A stretch of 64,000 nucleotides of DNA from Diaprepes abbreviatus. Taxonomy: Eukaryota; Arthropoda; Insecta; Coleoptera; Curculionidae. Within the stretch, counting starts at the first letter, position 1; each line of letters opens with the position of its first letter. Made by a program: the position numbers and the translations under genes. The stretch lies in the NCBI GenBank assembly GCA_034092305.1, contig JASJET010000007.1, positions 2,666,001 through 2,730,000 on the forward strand, in the 5' to 3' direction. Positions 38,001 through 44,925 of this stretch are shown piece by piece. The notes under the pieces were generated by a model, which had not been told where the DNA came from, did no database searches, and saw only the letters and a program-made list of their open reading frames with translations.

Positions 38001-38665
38001 TAGACTACTGATATTTCACTATATTTTATATTCTGCCATCAAAAATGTCTACAAAAATAACACCCGGTGACATATTTCGGAATTAAAATTTGATAAAAAC
38101 AGTTATTTTTCGTGAACTTAGTTTTTGCTTCATTTCAGCTCCACTGACGGCACAGTGAGGTGGTCGAAACACGTATGGAGAGAGTACCAGAGTGAAATTG
38201 GCAGGAAATAAACTTTCGTTTTAACCGATTGAGGGAGAAAAAGGTTATCTATTTAACTTCCGTTTTTAAATTAGGCGGTAAGGATAATTATCCCCTGAAA
38301 CTTTTTATCCTTTGCAGATAGGTATTAACTCATGAGCATTATTGATAAATTGCATGAGGTAAGTAACTACGTCTGATTTGTTTTTTATATGTATCTAAGG
38401 ATTATATGTTATACTTACAATCATCAGTGTTTATGTTGACCAAAGCAGTTTGTAACAGAAAAACTACAGAATAAATCGCCAGAGACACCAGTATCCTTAT
38501 TTTAGCTCTAATTTTGTGACCTAGAAATGTCAACAAAAACTGCACTACTAAGCTTGGCCCCAATGATATCATACGTGACAATGATGAAAAATTCGCTTGT
38601 AAATAAGTTCTGTCATTTGCATCGGTGCTGTTAGATGAGGCATTTCTAAACTTGTACATCCAATA
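13230..38665 (-). CDS. Equilibrative nucleoside transporter (ENT/SLC29 family), six C-terminal exons; 5' end not found
   Basis: Split host gene whose product should move nucleosides across membranes by facilitated diffusion. Exons in transcript order: 38665-38419, 37637-37343, 35343-35159, 27940-27855, 21337-21138, 13341-13230. Every acceptor ends in AG and every donor begins GTAAG. Exon lengths of 247, 295, 185, 86, 200 and 112 nt give matching codon phases at all five junctions, and the joined 1125 nt frame (374 aa plus stop) has no internal stop. Family landmarks appear in order: YWMYKFRN; an EGGASLFTA segment where ENTs usually have GQGLAG; YFITGSCIM; LEFFRYY (human ENTs have LEFYRYY), which spans the exon 2/3 junction; SKYF...IIGR; NAKPRKHLQVLFPHDW; GYLANM; and a last hydrophobic helix. 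About ten hydrophobic segments are visible. The N-terminal start and TM1 are missing. Conserved splicing and phase argue for a functional gene. The paralogue is not resolved. Family identity is from remembered motifs, not a search. Confidence 0.85.
13342..14440. other. ENT intron, unrecognised part
   Basis: AT-rich intronic sequence without recognised repeats or frames. Confidence 0.3.
14450..15560 (-). pseudogene. LINE reverse transcriptase fossil D (intronic, sense with ENT)
   Basis: Minus strand, in order: AFIDFQ.KFDT (~15400), VRQEEFMFPKLCTMALKNVF (~15190-15250, from a VRQGDTISPKLF box), NEFADDIVIDTNTELNEML (~15050-15110, catalytic FADD kept), and a C-terminal part near 14640-14760 with MYGLETMSLT...LERNLFGV. 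This matches the 'endonuclease-reverse transcriptase' LINE tail. Many frameshifts. It is transcribed with the ENT pre-mRNA. Confidence 0.75.
15600..17560. other. ENT intron, unrecognised part
   Basis: No assignable frame. AAAACAGGTGGCGC at ~16481 recurs at ~34513 in another ENT intron, possibly the end of a shared short repeat. Confidence 0.3.
17600..19310 (+). pseudogene. Transib (RAG1-like) DDE transposase fossil 1
   Basis: Plus-strand pieces in transposase order: TKYKQAYYQTKSSKGKKLPL then TPMEALQMFIDANLTKG (17938-18058); EKQERDTLKIISKW (18243-18285), where the first catalytic Asp position reads CHG; QYKQKLENDADSDANLFLS; MVDGKICNAVIGTTSTSRCY followed by ICDAT (18557-18630), a zinc-binding pair; FGLSVLHARPRLFES; and FARKFLRG...DVLSRLFLSSDPLL (19095-19180), which parallels the RAG1 C-terminal core (NARQ...MEDVLKHHWLYTS). 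Multiple frameshifts. It sits antisense in an ENT intron. Transib identity rests on remembered family motifs. Confidence 0.7.
19311..19743. other. ENT intron between Transib fossil and foldback MITE
   Basis: AT-rich, no TIR for the Transib fossil identified. Possibly its decayed 3' flank. Confidence 0.3.
19746..21052. mobile_element. 1.3 kb foldback MITE, Tc1/mariner-type ends (CAGTG...CACTG, TA target duplication)
   Basis: Nearly the whole element is an inverted repeat: arms of ~640 bp around a centre near 20420. The terminal bases are CAGTGTCC at 19746 and GGACACTG at 21045-21052. TA occurs immediately outside on each side (19744-19745 and 21053-21054), the target duplication of the Tc1/mariner superfamily. 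Matching arm segments include GTAGAGTTT, TTTTATATTTCAGTAAGGAA and TTTTAAAGCTC with their inverses. No coding capacity. It ends 85 bp from an ENT exon. Confidence 0.88.
21138..21337 (-). CDS. ENT exon (TM9-TM10)
   Basis: Acceptor TTTTTTTTAG and donor GTAAGTTT (21137-21130). It encodes NPSQYTVLLAMIIYQSICTP, then LLFFVNAKPRKHLQVLFPHD and a final helix containing FAGYLANM. The PR(K/R)HL and GYLA(N/S) elements are strongly ENT-like. It ends two bases into an Arg codon. The foldback MITE at 19746-21052 ends 85 bp from its donor. Confidence 0.87.
21338..24138. other. ENT intron, unrecognised part
   Basis: 2.8 kb with no recognised gene or repeat family. Short frames at 23611-23817 and 22705-22893 show no family motif. 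Confidence 0.3.
24139..24205. repeat. (TA)n tract
   Basis: About 33 TA dinucleotides in an ENT intron. No PLE recognised alongside. Confidence 0.95.
24453..25470 (+). pseudogene. Tc1/mariner-type transposase fossil (DUF4817-like HTH plus DDE)
   Basis: The N-terminal helix-turn-helix part is YSTEQKVQIIKWYYSGKG...IPSKFRISEIIKKIG (24459-24615), followed by LAENNFPCNGIAIAEELDMN and RTVRNILKRN. After a stop, FPEDQEKRMMFCENM and FTNEYSF (the first catalytic Asp replaced: TDE becomes TNE). Then IPFFINGNLTANKCLDLLRN (25036-25095), EEIWFQ*DGCPAHNATEVQ (catalytic D in QQDG.PAH) and LDDLRQKINEVVINITPEVL to the C-terminus. This layout is typical of insect IS630/Tc1/mariner relatives. At least three breaks. 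Antisense in an ENT intron. Confidence 0.8.
25480..26300. other. ENT intron, unrecognised part
   Basis: No supportable frame. The last ~200 bp may be decayed N-terminal sequence of the Transib fossil that follows. Confidence 0.3.
26310..27140 (+). pseudogene. Transib (RAG1-like) transposase fossil 2 with tandem duplication
   Basis: Plus strand: ALLFDMELSRDKYQ, FSPYFGA..AKK, then CKWGIDGTSSQSKYKMKF, where the D in GIDG is the first catalytic position. SDTNLFLTSLFPL follows, then IGKLSKDAQKSTNKLIR with DFARKFSREKNMEDVFQ, the counterpart of the RAG1 segment ending in NARQ...MEDVL. The expected catalytic Glu of this segment reads Lys/Asp-rich (SKDAQKS). The middle of the protein is deleted, because the GIDG region runs almost directly into the C-terminal core. 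A distinct copy from fossil 1. Confidence 0.7.
26627..27077 (+). repeat. 225 bp tandem duplication inside Transib fossil 2
   Basis: Unit 26627-26851 is repeated at 26852-27077 with only about two differences (AACAAATTG/AACAAGTTG and TTCTCGAG/TTCTCAAG). It is far more similar than the age of the fossil implies, so the duplication is recent. Confidence 0.92.
27141..27583. other. ENT intron, unrecognised part
   Basis: AT-rich; nothing supportable. Confidence 0.3.
27584..27663. repeat. (TA)n tract
   Basis: TA dinucleotides with a single TACA interruption near the left edge; lies 190 bp from the TM8 exon. Confidence 0.95.
27855..27940 (-). CDS. ENT exon (TM8)
   Basis: An 86 nt exon with acceptor TTTTAG and donor GTAAGTAT (27854-27847). 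It encodes SKYFVTCTTYLLTAISGIIG then RAAFNKFEI, matching the ENT KYF...F...(L/I)GR segment. It ends in phase 0. It sits between introns of 7.2 kb and 6.5 kb, both filled with repeats. Confidence 0.85.
27941..28625. other. ENT intron, unrecognised part
   Basis: AT-rich; no recognised element. Confidence 0.3.
28630..29165 (+). repeat. Direct repeat (period ~406 bp) with hammerhead-like motif, PLE terminal-repeat-like
   Basis: 28636-28745 and 29042-29160 are diverged direct copies sharing AGCTTA.TATAC, TAATTATA.TGTTTGCC and AATAAATAA. Between them lies TTTGAAAA-CGG...CCG-AAACGTCG (28972-29012), the same layout as in PLE1 and PLE2. Dimeric pLTR-like units with hammerhead motifs are known for PLEs and short non-autonomous retrozyme-like elements. 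No coding region seen. Confidence 0.5.
28972..29012 (+). ncRNA. Hammerhead-like motif (degenerate), PLE-type
   Basis: TTTGAAAAC, stem CGG/CCG around a long loop, then GAAACGTCG. The stem pairs differ from those of PLE1 while the core is kept, as expected of a structured RNA. Confidence 0.4.
29166..30241. other. ENT intron, unrecognised part
   Basis: AT-rich; open frames here show no family features. Confidence 0.3.
30242..30312. repeat. (TA)n tract beside a PLE-like end
   Basis: About 35 TA dinucleotides; a hammerhead-like motif lies 57 bp to the right. Confidence 0.95.
30313..30420 (-). mobile_element. Probable PLE terminal fragment
   Basis: Starts next to (TA)n. On the minus strand CTTGAAAAA, stem GCAC/GTGC with loop AACGTGAT, then AAAACGTCG (30403-30369). 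Only the terminal motif is recognisable, with one change in the GAAA box. Confidence 0.4.
30622..32504. mobile_element. Foldback element made of ~155 bp tandem repeats in inverted arms
   Basis: Outer ends match as an inverted pair (AAAAAGGATATTCGCCAGTG at 30622 and CACTGGCGAATATCCTTTTT ending 32504). The left arm holds seven direct copies of a ~150-157 bp unit, recognised by GCGATTTACTCTCCGGAACC at about 30755, 30907, 31061, 31207, 31364, 31517 and 31669. The right arm holds five inverted copies at about 31762, 31907, 32052, 32206 and 32350. Short plus-strand frames here are repeat translations, not genes. The architecture is that of Drosophila FB-like elements. Confidence 0.88.
32505..33800. 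repeat. ~120 bp minisatellite of a dispersed arthropod-type repeat
   Basis: Begins AACCGACTTCTAAAAGAAGG and passes a GCACCGATTTGAATGAA segment (a head seen in many arthropod repeats, from memory). Then about nine ~120 bp units with GGCGGATCCAATATGGCGGA, AAAATCAATTTTGTCCGATT and GTCGCATATGACGAATCTAA, unit starts near 32808, 32932, 33051, 33169, 33291, 33410 (short), 33506, 33630 and 33743. Frames at 33167 and 33429 are repeat translations. Confidence 0.85.
34085..34404. repeat. Palindromic terminal module, ~107 bp arms
   Basis: Left arm 34085-34191 and right arm 34295-34404 are near-perfect inverses, containing GAACCAACTTCTTAAAGTGC, AAAAAGTGAAAAATAACC and GAAGTCGGCGCCAAA, around a ~103 bp loop. 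A diverged single arm recurs at ~46018-46140. Probably the end of the repeat that starts at 32505. Confidence 0.85.
34405..34940. other. ENT intron, unrecognised part
   Basis: Includes AAAACAGGTGGCGC near 34513, shared with ~16481; no gene. Confidence 0.3.
34941..35004. repeat. (TA)n tract
   Basis: 32 TA dinucleotides, 155 bp from the ENT TM7 exon. Confidence 0.95.
35159..35343 (-). CDS. ENT exon (cytosolic loop end and TM7)
   Basis: Acceptor TTTTTTTAG is above 35343 and donor GTAAGTAT at 35158-35151. It completes Arg and continues YYTKSMKDSTRKRIPRFSD, a short basic cytosolic loop, then helix EILLCSWPVITSLTLLYLV. The loop is much shorter than in human ENT1. It ends GTDSVWG plus one base. 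Confidence 0.85.
35344..37342. other. ENT intron with a possible lone DNA-transposon end
   Basis: GAGGGTGTCCCAGCAAAAGG at 35461 looks like a mariner-type TIR start, but no partner end was found. The rest is AT-rich and unassigned. Confidence 0.3.
37343..37637 (-). CDS. ENT exon (TM4-TM6 region)
   Basis: Acceptor TTTTAG is above 37637 and donor GTAAGCC is at 37342-37336. The split Trp codon (T|GG) is completed, then WQVLFFGLTAV follows. The helix with VGEGGASLFTAIM aligns to the conserved glycine-rich TM4 of ENTs, followed by ALLYFITGSC and ending LEFF plus two bases (AG) of the next Arg codon. Confidence 0.87.
37638..38418. other. ENT intron, shortest (0.8 kb)
   Basis: No recognised repeat or gene. 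Confidence 0.4.
38419..38665 (-). CDS. ENT exon (first one visible)
   Basis: Acceptor TTTTTTAG lies just above 38665 and donor GTAAGTAT occupies 38418-38411. The exon begins YWMYKFRN, a typical stretch after TM1 in insect ENTs. It then carries an extracellular Asn/Thr-rich segment and two hydrophobic helices, and ends in NINTDD plus one base of a Trp codon. The (TA)n tract at 38769 and the PLE relic lie just upstream in the preceding intron. Confidence 0.85.
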
Positions 38666-38765
38666 CTAAAAAAGAAAAATATAGATTTTTAGATATCTCA
38701 AGAGAAATGAATGTATTAATTCTGTACCTCACAGACGTTAAAAAGATCAAAATTGTCAAAAGGTC

Positions 38766-38768
<3 letters not shown>

Positions 38769-38807
<39 letters not shown>
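38769..38807. repeat. (TA)n tract abutting PLE3
   Basis: AT dinucleotides; PLE3 RT coding sequence begins at the right edge. Confidence 0.95.
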
Positions 38808-38809
<2 letters not shown>

Positions 38810-39092
38810 GGATGAATATTGGATGCATCGAGTCGTAATGTAGACATCTTGAAGACCAAGTTTCCTTTGTGTACTATTCCGTTCTAATTTTGTTTTTAGT
38901 ATTATGCAAAATGAGGTCTAAAAAGTTAATTTTATTATGTTGTTCTATTTCGATGGTGAATTGTAGTCTGCTAATGTAGCTATTAAATAGATTAAATATG
39001 TTTTTGTATTCGGATTTAGGCACTGCAGTCATGCAGTCGTCGACATATCTATGCGATAACACTTGAAATGGTAGCACCCATTGCGCATCCCT
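38808..39092 (-). pseudogene. PLE3 reverse transcriptase fragment
   Basis: On the minus strand GCAMGATISSVIA is followed after a 1-base frameshift by HRYVDDCMTAVPKSEYKN (YVDD at 39047-39036), LQFTIEIEQHNKINFLDLIL and YTKETWSSRCLHYDS up to the (TA)n. Each piece aligns with PLE1 (GCAMGSPISS, FVDDCIAAVP, NKINFLDMTL, WYTKPIWSCRYLNY). RT palm fragment only. Confidence 0.88.
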
Positions 39093-39420
39093 CAATTTGT
39101 CAGAAAAACAGGAGAATATTCCTGCTTAGATGCAAGGATGAAAATCTAAACCCCACCTTCCTGAAGTTCAATTTGAAAGACATCATTTTTCAGAATAAAT
39201 CTTAGAATTGAAATTCCAAAATAATGTATGAAAAAAATTTATTTCTGAAACTCTTAATTTACTAATTACACAAAGTAATAAAAATATAACTTTGTTGAGA
39301 AGGGAATTCACAGAACATTTGAATAATACACTCCCTAAAACTTATTTTTATTTATATATTTAACAAATTCATAGATAGGGATAATGAACAGACTGAAAGA
39401 ATTTTCTTGTATTATCTTCT
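39091..39420 (+). pseudogene. PLE3 N-terminal domain, inverted relative to its RT
   Basis: Plus strand: CQKNRRIFLLRCKDENLNPT, FLKFNLKDIIF, then FISETLNLLITQSNKN and REFTEHLNNTLPKTYF, parallel to the PLE1 N-terminal domain (QKNRRIFLLRCKHLDLFPTF). It is joined head to head with the RT fragment at ~39091. A frameshift lies near 39200. The Tc1/mariner-type element begins at 39427. Confidence 0.8.
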
Positions 39421-39426
39421 TCATTT

Positions 39427-41281
39427 CCAATAACTTTTACTCAAAGTTTTTTGCACTACTCTAGCCGTTTTTGAGGAAAACAATATGTTTTCCAAATTTT
39501 GACTTTTAACAAGGTGTCGCCTAAAACTGAATATGATTTCAAAAATAAAATAATGAAACTATGACTTTGAACTATATTGGGCTCGATAATAAATTGTCGG
39601 AAACATTTTAGATATAGGGAAGTGGAAAAGTTTTGAGCTCTATCAAAAAATTAAAAAAAAAATTCTTTTCAAATATGATGCTACGTTATTAATTCATTCA
39701 GTAAATAGGCAAAAATATTTCCTATTTGTCCATATAGGGTGTTCCCATTCCTAGTAAGAACAGTTTTCAACCTATTTACGATTTTTCGCAAAATTCTCCA
39801 AATATCAACCAGTTTTAGTGATTTTTGGCAAGAAGGCCCTAATAAACAAACTAATACTATGTTTCTATGGCAAACAGAAGAAAATTTAGAAACATTATGA
39901 AAAATTATCTCAATTATCAAAAATTAATGTAGGAATAATTTTACCCAGGCAAATAACGTCAAATGAAGATAATAAAATCAATGTATTGGCCTATTTTTCT
40001 GTATATCCCAAAGCTTCTAATCGGGCAGCAGAATAAAATTTAGGAGTTTCACGACCTTTCATTCCAAGAATTTTAACAGAACAAGGTTGTTGTGAAATGA
40101 TTTTAGTACAAACACAAGAAGATTCGGAATTTTTACGCAAAATTATGGAGACAGATGAATCAAAATTTACAAGAGAAGGTATTTGTAACAGACATAAATC
40201 TCACTTCTGGAGCATTTAAAATCCTCGTATCATCGGGGAGAGAAATTTCTAAAACAGATTTAGCATAAATGTATTTCCTCTAACTATGCAAAATCAAGTA
40301 CGCTATCATATTTATGAGGGAGTGTTGAATACCGAAAATTACCTGTCTATTTTACCAACAGTTCCGACAGATTTTGTTGATAATCTGCCGTTGGATGGAA
40401 GAGATTGTTGGTATCAACTCATCGGTGCTCCGCCACATTATAGAAATAAACTAAACCAAAAGTTGTATCGTATGTTTGAGGATAGATGGATTAGACGTCT
40501 AGGACCTTGGAATTTGCCGCCAAGACCCTCCAGATCTAATACCATTAGATTTATATCTTTTGGGAACAGTAAAGCAAAGGATCTACTTCACTCCCGTTGA
40601 ATCTGTAGGAAAACTAGTAGCTCGAATAAGAAGATCCTTCGGCCAACTCGATTCAGTGGAAATAGCAAAAGCGACTACAGAGGCTGTTATGTCTAACATT
40701 AGAAAGTGTTTTAGAATCAATGGGGCTCATATTTAGATTAAGATTATTTTTTGTGATTATTTTAATTTATTGCTTGCTGTTTCTTATTATTATTTATTAT
40801 TTATCATTATTAACTATCCATCGCTGCAATTTTGCATATAAGTTATCACAATTGCGATGATTTCTGATTGATTTTTAAATTTTATTCTGTTCATTGGATA
40901 TCGTACGTTGAAAATTCTGTATTTCCGATTTATAATTCTATTGCATTCGTCATGACAAAAAAAAACCTTTCTAGCAAGGCATATGAACAGATAGGGAATA
41001 TTTTTGCCTGTGTACTGAAAGAACCAACAACGTATGATTGTATTTTAAAAAATTAAGTTTTAATTTTTTAATTTTCTGATATAGCTCAAAATTTAATACT
41101 TTTCCACTTTTCTGTATCTAAAATATCATTTTCAGAGAACTCGTTATTGAGTCCAACAATACCTCAAGGCACAAACGAAATTCCTAGTTCCAATATTTTA
41201 TTTTCGAAACGATAATCAAAAAAAAAATTTTCCTCAAAAACGGCTACAGTAGGGCAAAAAAAAACTGAAAAAAGTTATCGG
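39427..41281 (+). mobile_element. Tc1/mariner-type DNA transposon with ~305 bp terminal inverted repeats
   Basis: Left TIR 39427-39738 and right TIR ~40978-41281 are inverses over their length, e.g. TAGCCGTTTTTGAGGAAAA / TTTTCCTCAAAAACGGCTA, and GGCAAAAATATTTCCTAT / ATAGGGAATATTTTTGCC. The transposase fossil lies between. TIRs this long are unusual for the superfamily. Its insertion point is within or at the end of PLE3. Confidence 0.82.
39960..40735 (+). pseudogene. Tc1/mariner-type transposase (DUF4817-like) of the 39.4-41.3 kb element
   Basis: NVLAYFSVYPKASNRAAE...LGVSRPFIPRILTEQGCC (HTH part), ILVQTQEDSEFLRKIMETDE then SKFTREG (first Asp in TDE kept), VRYHIYEGVLNTENYLSILP (40294-40355), a decayed QQDGAPPH box reading QLIGAPPH (second Asp lost), RWIRRLGPW, and LVARIRRSFGQLDSVEIAKA to ~40735. 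Several frameshifts. Related to, but different from, the fossil at 24453. Confidence 0.82.
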
Positions 41282-41940
41282 AAAAGAAAAAGAGGAGCAC
41301 AACAAATATAACCTACAGGGTGATTCATTTAAAATAAGTAAATCTCGAACAGTCTCCGGTACAACCGGAAATCGCACAAGATGGATGTTACTTCATATGA
41401 AGAGAGCGTCACCGAAAACACCATTATACAAATTTGCAGGATTCAAATAACATTACTTTCCGAGGTATTCTAATAAACGATCACTATGAGATATCCTGTA
41501 TACTTATAAGATTATTTGCCATTAAAGTATTCAAGAATTTTTATTAATTTTTAATGTTGCAGTCGATGCAATCGAGACTCATTGTATTACATTTAGCATT
41601 TCCAAGATACCAAATATCAGAAAAAATATCTGCTTAGCCATGATAAAAACAATTGAAAGTGCTTTGTCCAGTGACATTCAGTAGAGGCAATCTTTTTCAA
41701 ATTGTATATAAAATTTGATTTAAATTCATTTTTTATTCTGTGTTTAATTAGTTTTGTGAAACTGGAATAGAGCAGTGTCATAAACCAAAAGGGCATTGTC
41801 CTAAAAATATCCACGAACGAATGATTGGTTGGTTTTATTATATTTTAAAGTAAAATATTGATCAAGACAATTTCAATGGGGTCACAAATTGATTGAAAAT
41901 TATCCAAGAAGTGAAAGGCCTTTAGATATAACTATGTTTG
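41282..41940. other. Unassigned; TIR-like ACAGGGTGATTCATTT at 41315
   Basis: The ACAGGGTGATTCATTT start resembles mariner-type ends, with no partner found. Otherwise no gene. Confidence 0.3.
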
Positions 41941-41944
41941 GAGG

Positions 41945-44235
41945 AAAATGGAAGCAACGGTTATCGTAGATCGGTATTTAAAAGGGTATATTATTGCTAA
42001 AGCCTTTAATATATCTTACATAAGCGTTTTGATAATGCGTTACGATAAACTAATGGCGAACAAAGATTCAGCAAATGGGGTTTCAAGATTGTTGACTTTC
42101 GAACAAAAACTGCTTAGATAACCAATGAGTACGAAGTTAATCGCATGTCTTTGTTGAGATACGTTCATAAACGCGATGCCGCCGACATTGGTCATAATTA
42201 AAAGTGTCAGCATAGGGTATGTTTCTCATAAAAAAGTGTTTTCGGAAGAACAAGAGCAGCTGTCAAATTACATAACATGTTGTGTGAACATTTATTTTGA
42301 CCATTCTCCTAAAGAGGTGAGGAAGTTGGCTTTTCAGCTTACAACTAAATATAATCTGAAGCGATCAGTTGAACTTAGGTTGAAAATGTCATGGCGGGCG
42401 AAGAGTGGTTCTGTTCATTCTTGAACAGAAATCCTTTAATATCTGTTGGAGTTGTTTAAGCTACCAGTCTTTCAAGAGCAACTAGCTTCAATAAAACAAA
42501 TGTGGAAGCCTTTTACGATAACTTGTAAGTTGTTCTGGACATAGATACCTACGAGTCACATGACATATACAATGTTACTACATTTCAAATGCCTGACAAA
42601 GTCGTAGCAAAACGTGGCATACGACAAATGGGAGCCGTTACTTTGGCTAAACGGGGCGCGTTATTCACGGTAGCTTTTGCAGTGAATGCTTTGAAAAATG
42701 ACATTCCTTCTTTATTTATTTTTCCACGCGTTCAATATTACGATCATTTTGTTAGGGACGGAGTAGTAGGATCAATTGGGACTGCAAATCCTTCAGGCTG
42801 GATACAAGATGCATCTTTCCTAATATTTTTCGAACATTTTAAAACATTCTCCAATTCTTCACTAACGCATAAAGTCTTGCTAGTGCTAAATAATCATTCT
42901 TTGCACATTCATATTAATATACTGGATTTTTGCAATGAAAACGGAGTCACTTTGCTTTGATTTCCTCTACGCTGCTCTCATAAACTATAGCCTCTTGACC
43001 GGTCGGTCTTTGGATCCTTAAAAAAAGCTATAAATACTGCTTGCGGAGCCACCCGAGTAAAACAATAACCATCTACGATATACTAGATGCTAGATAATCA
43101 TTCTTCGCACATTCATATTAACATACTGGATTTTTGCAATGAAAACGGAATCACTTTGCTTTCATTTCCTCCACGCTGCTCGCATAAACTACCGCCTCTT
43201 GACCGGTCTGTCTTTGGATCCTTAAAAAAAGCTATAAATACTGCTTGCGGAGTCACCCGAGTAAAACAATAACCATCTACGATATACCAGGTAATATCGA
43301 AACTGTTATGCCTCTAGCTTTCACACAGAGGAATCTTTGGGCTGAATTTTGCAAAACTGATATTTATCCATACAATCGTAATCTATTCGGAGAAGTTGAT
43401 TTTTCCTATCTTTTGTGACAGACAGACCAAACCCTGACACCGAAAAAAACAATCCTGCAGTACCATCTTCTATAACAGACAGACTAAACCCTGAGAACAA
43501 TCCTGCAACACTATCTTCTGTAACGGACAGCCTAAACTCTGACACTAAAGAGAATACTATTGCATCGTCATCTTTTGTAATAGACATGCCTACCCTTGAC
43601 TCTGGAGAGAATCTTGCAAGTAACAATGAAATACCGCCTCCCTGAATTTGACTTTTCATCGTCCGTTGAAAGAGATGGACCAATCGCTGACACTAGAGAG
43701 AACAATTCTAGACGTAACAATAAAACGCTGCCACTTTCAACTTCCTTACTGGGCAAATCTTCAGTTTGGAACTCTAGCGATGTTCAGCCATCTGCTTCAT
43801 CCTCAGCCACGTCATCTGTTTTTCACCTGAAATTATTCGGTCCTTTCCGAAGGCTTCCCAAAGAAAAATAAGAAGTTCTAGAACTAAAAAGTCCATGATT
43901 GACACAGATAGGCGTGAAAAATAGGCAGTCAGACAAGAATATGAAGCAAGGAAAAAACATTTGAAAGCGAAGAAGGTAATGAAAAATCTTAATGAACCGA
44001 AAGGAACAAATAAAGGAAAAGGAAAAAGCAAAGCAAATAAAAGGAAGACATCATCACCGTTATCAGATGAAGAAAAGTTTGTTTGTTTGATTTGCATAGG
44101 TACACATTCTAAAACTAGGCCTGGCGAAAAATTGATTAAATGCAAAGAAAAAGGTGAACTTTGGTCACATTTAGACTGCACAGATGGTAGACGTCATTAT
44201 ATTTGTCATAAGTGTTGTGAGTCTGATTAGATATC
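41945..44235 (+). pseudogene. Pogo/Tigger-like transposase fossil (CENP-B-type HTH, DDE, C-terminal zinc finger)
   Basis: N-terminal piece EATVIVDRYLKGYIIAKAFN, then GYVSHKKVFSEEQEQLSNYI and SPKEVRKLAFQLTTKYNL (42205-42370). The DDE domain follows from 42589: PDKVVAKRGIRQMGAVTLAK, RVQYYDHFVRDGVVGS, NPSGW, then the LDNHSSH..ILDFCNENG..LSFPPRCSHKLPPLDRSVFG box, present twice. A linker with repeated TDRPNPDT / TDRLNPEN / TDSLNSDT units runs 43410-43640. The C-terminus at 44080-44228 is CLICIGTHS....KC...LWSHLDC...YICHKCCES, a zinc-binding module. The first catalytic Asp (YNVDE type) reads NVTTF. Multiple stops. Confidence 0.85.
42882..43289 (+). repeat. 204 bp in-frame tandem duplication in the pogo-like DDE domain
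   Basis: The unit is offset by 204 bp (TAATCATTCT at 42891 and TAATCATTC at 43095), i.e. 68 codons. Copies differ at roughly ten sites. Copy 1 has LNNHSLH (catalytic Asp to Asn) and a stop, whereas copy 2 keeps LDNHSSH and FPPRCSHKLPPLD. Confidence 0.9.
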
Positions 44236-44880
44236 AATACCTTACTCTTCAGTTTTTCGCATGTTATATTTCTTTTATTTTGAATGTTGCATGTTGATAC
44301 ACAAATGTTTATTTTTCTCTTGTAGAAATCGTCTTGAGTTTTTTGTTTCAAAGATTTTGATACCACAGTAATTAATATTTGTTTTGTATTTTGATAGAGT
44401 TCCTATAAAACATAACTAGAAACGTCTAGTCAACTTTTTGACTATAAATGAAGACTGATATAATAACTATAAATGCTATAGCGCCTTATTCGTTACAAGT
44501 GATTGAATGTTTCCAGATTTTATTTCTTTTGTTACAAAGTTGAATTTTTTTTCAAACTGAGGTTATATTGTATTATGTTAGATATTACTTGCAATGAAAG
44601 TGATTTCAAACTATTTTAAAGTATTTTTGAACCTGTTACTGCCGATCTCAAGTAATGTTACAACCATCCCTAGGGTGTGGTCGGTTGTAATACTTTCCCC
44701 TTTTTTTTCTAACTTGCTCCTATGAGCAAACCCCTGTGTTTAGAGATGCAATTTTAATTTGTATACGTGGACCAATGTACACATTACATTAAAAAATACT
44801 TTCCATTCAGCTTACTTTCAAAGTGAACTTTCTTTTTACGAATATAAACTATTTTTTTGTTACAGAAACGATCATTAGGA
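44236..44880. other. No gene recognised
   Basis: AT-rich sequence after the pogo-like fossil. Confidence 0.3.
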
Positions 44881-44925
44881 AAAAATCTCCGTCCAATAAT
44901 ATAAATATATCATATACTTTTCTCA

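Noticed and set aside
39681..39920. Minus-strand ORF of 79 aa
   Set aside because: Antisense to the Tc1/mariner-type element and its left TIR; no family features.
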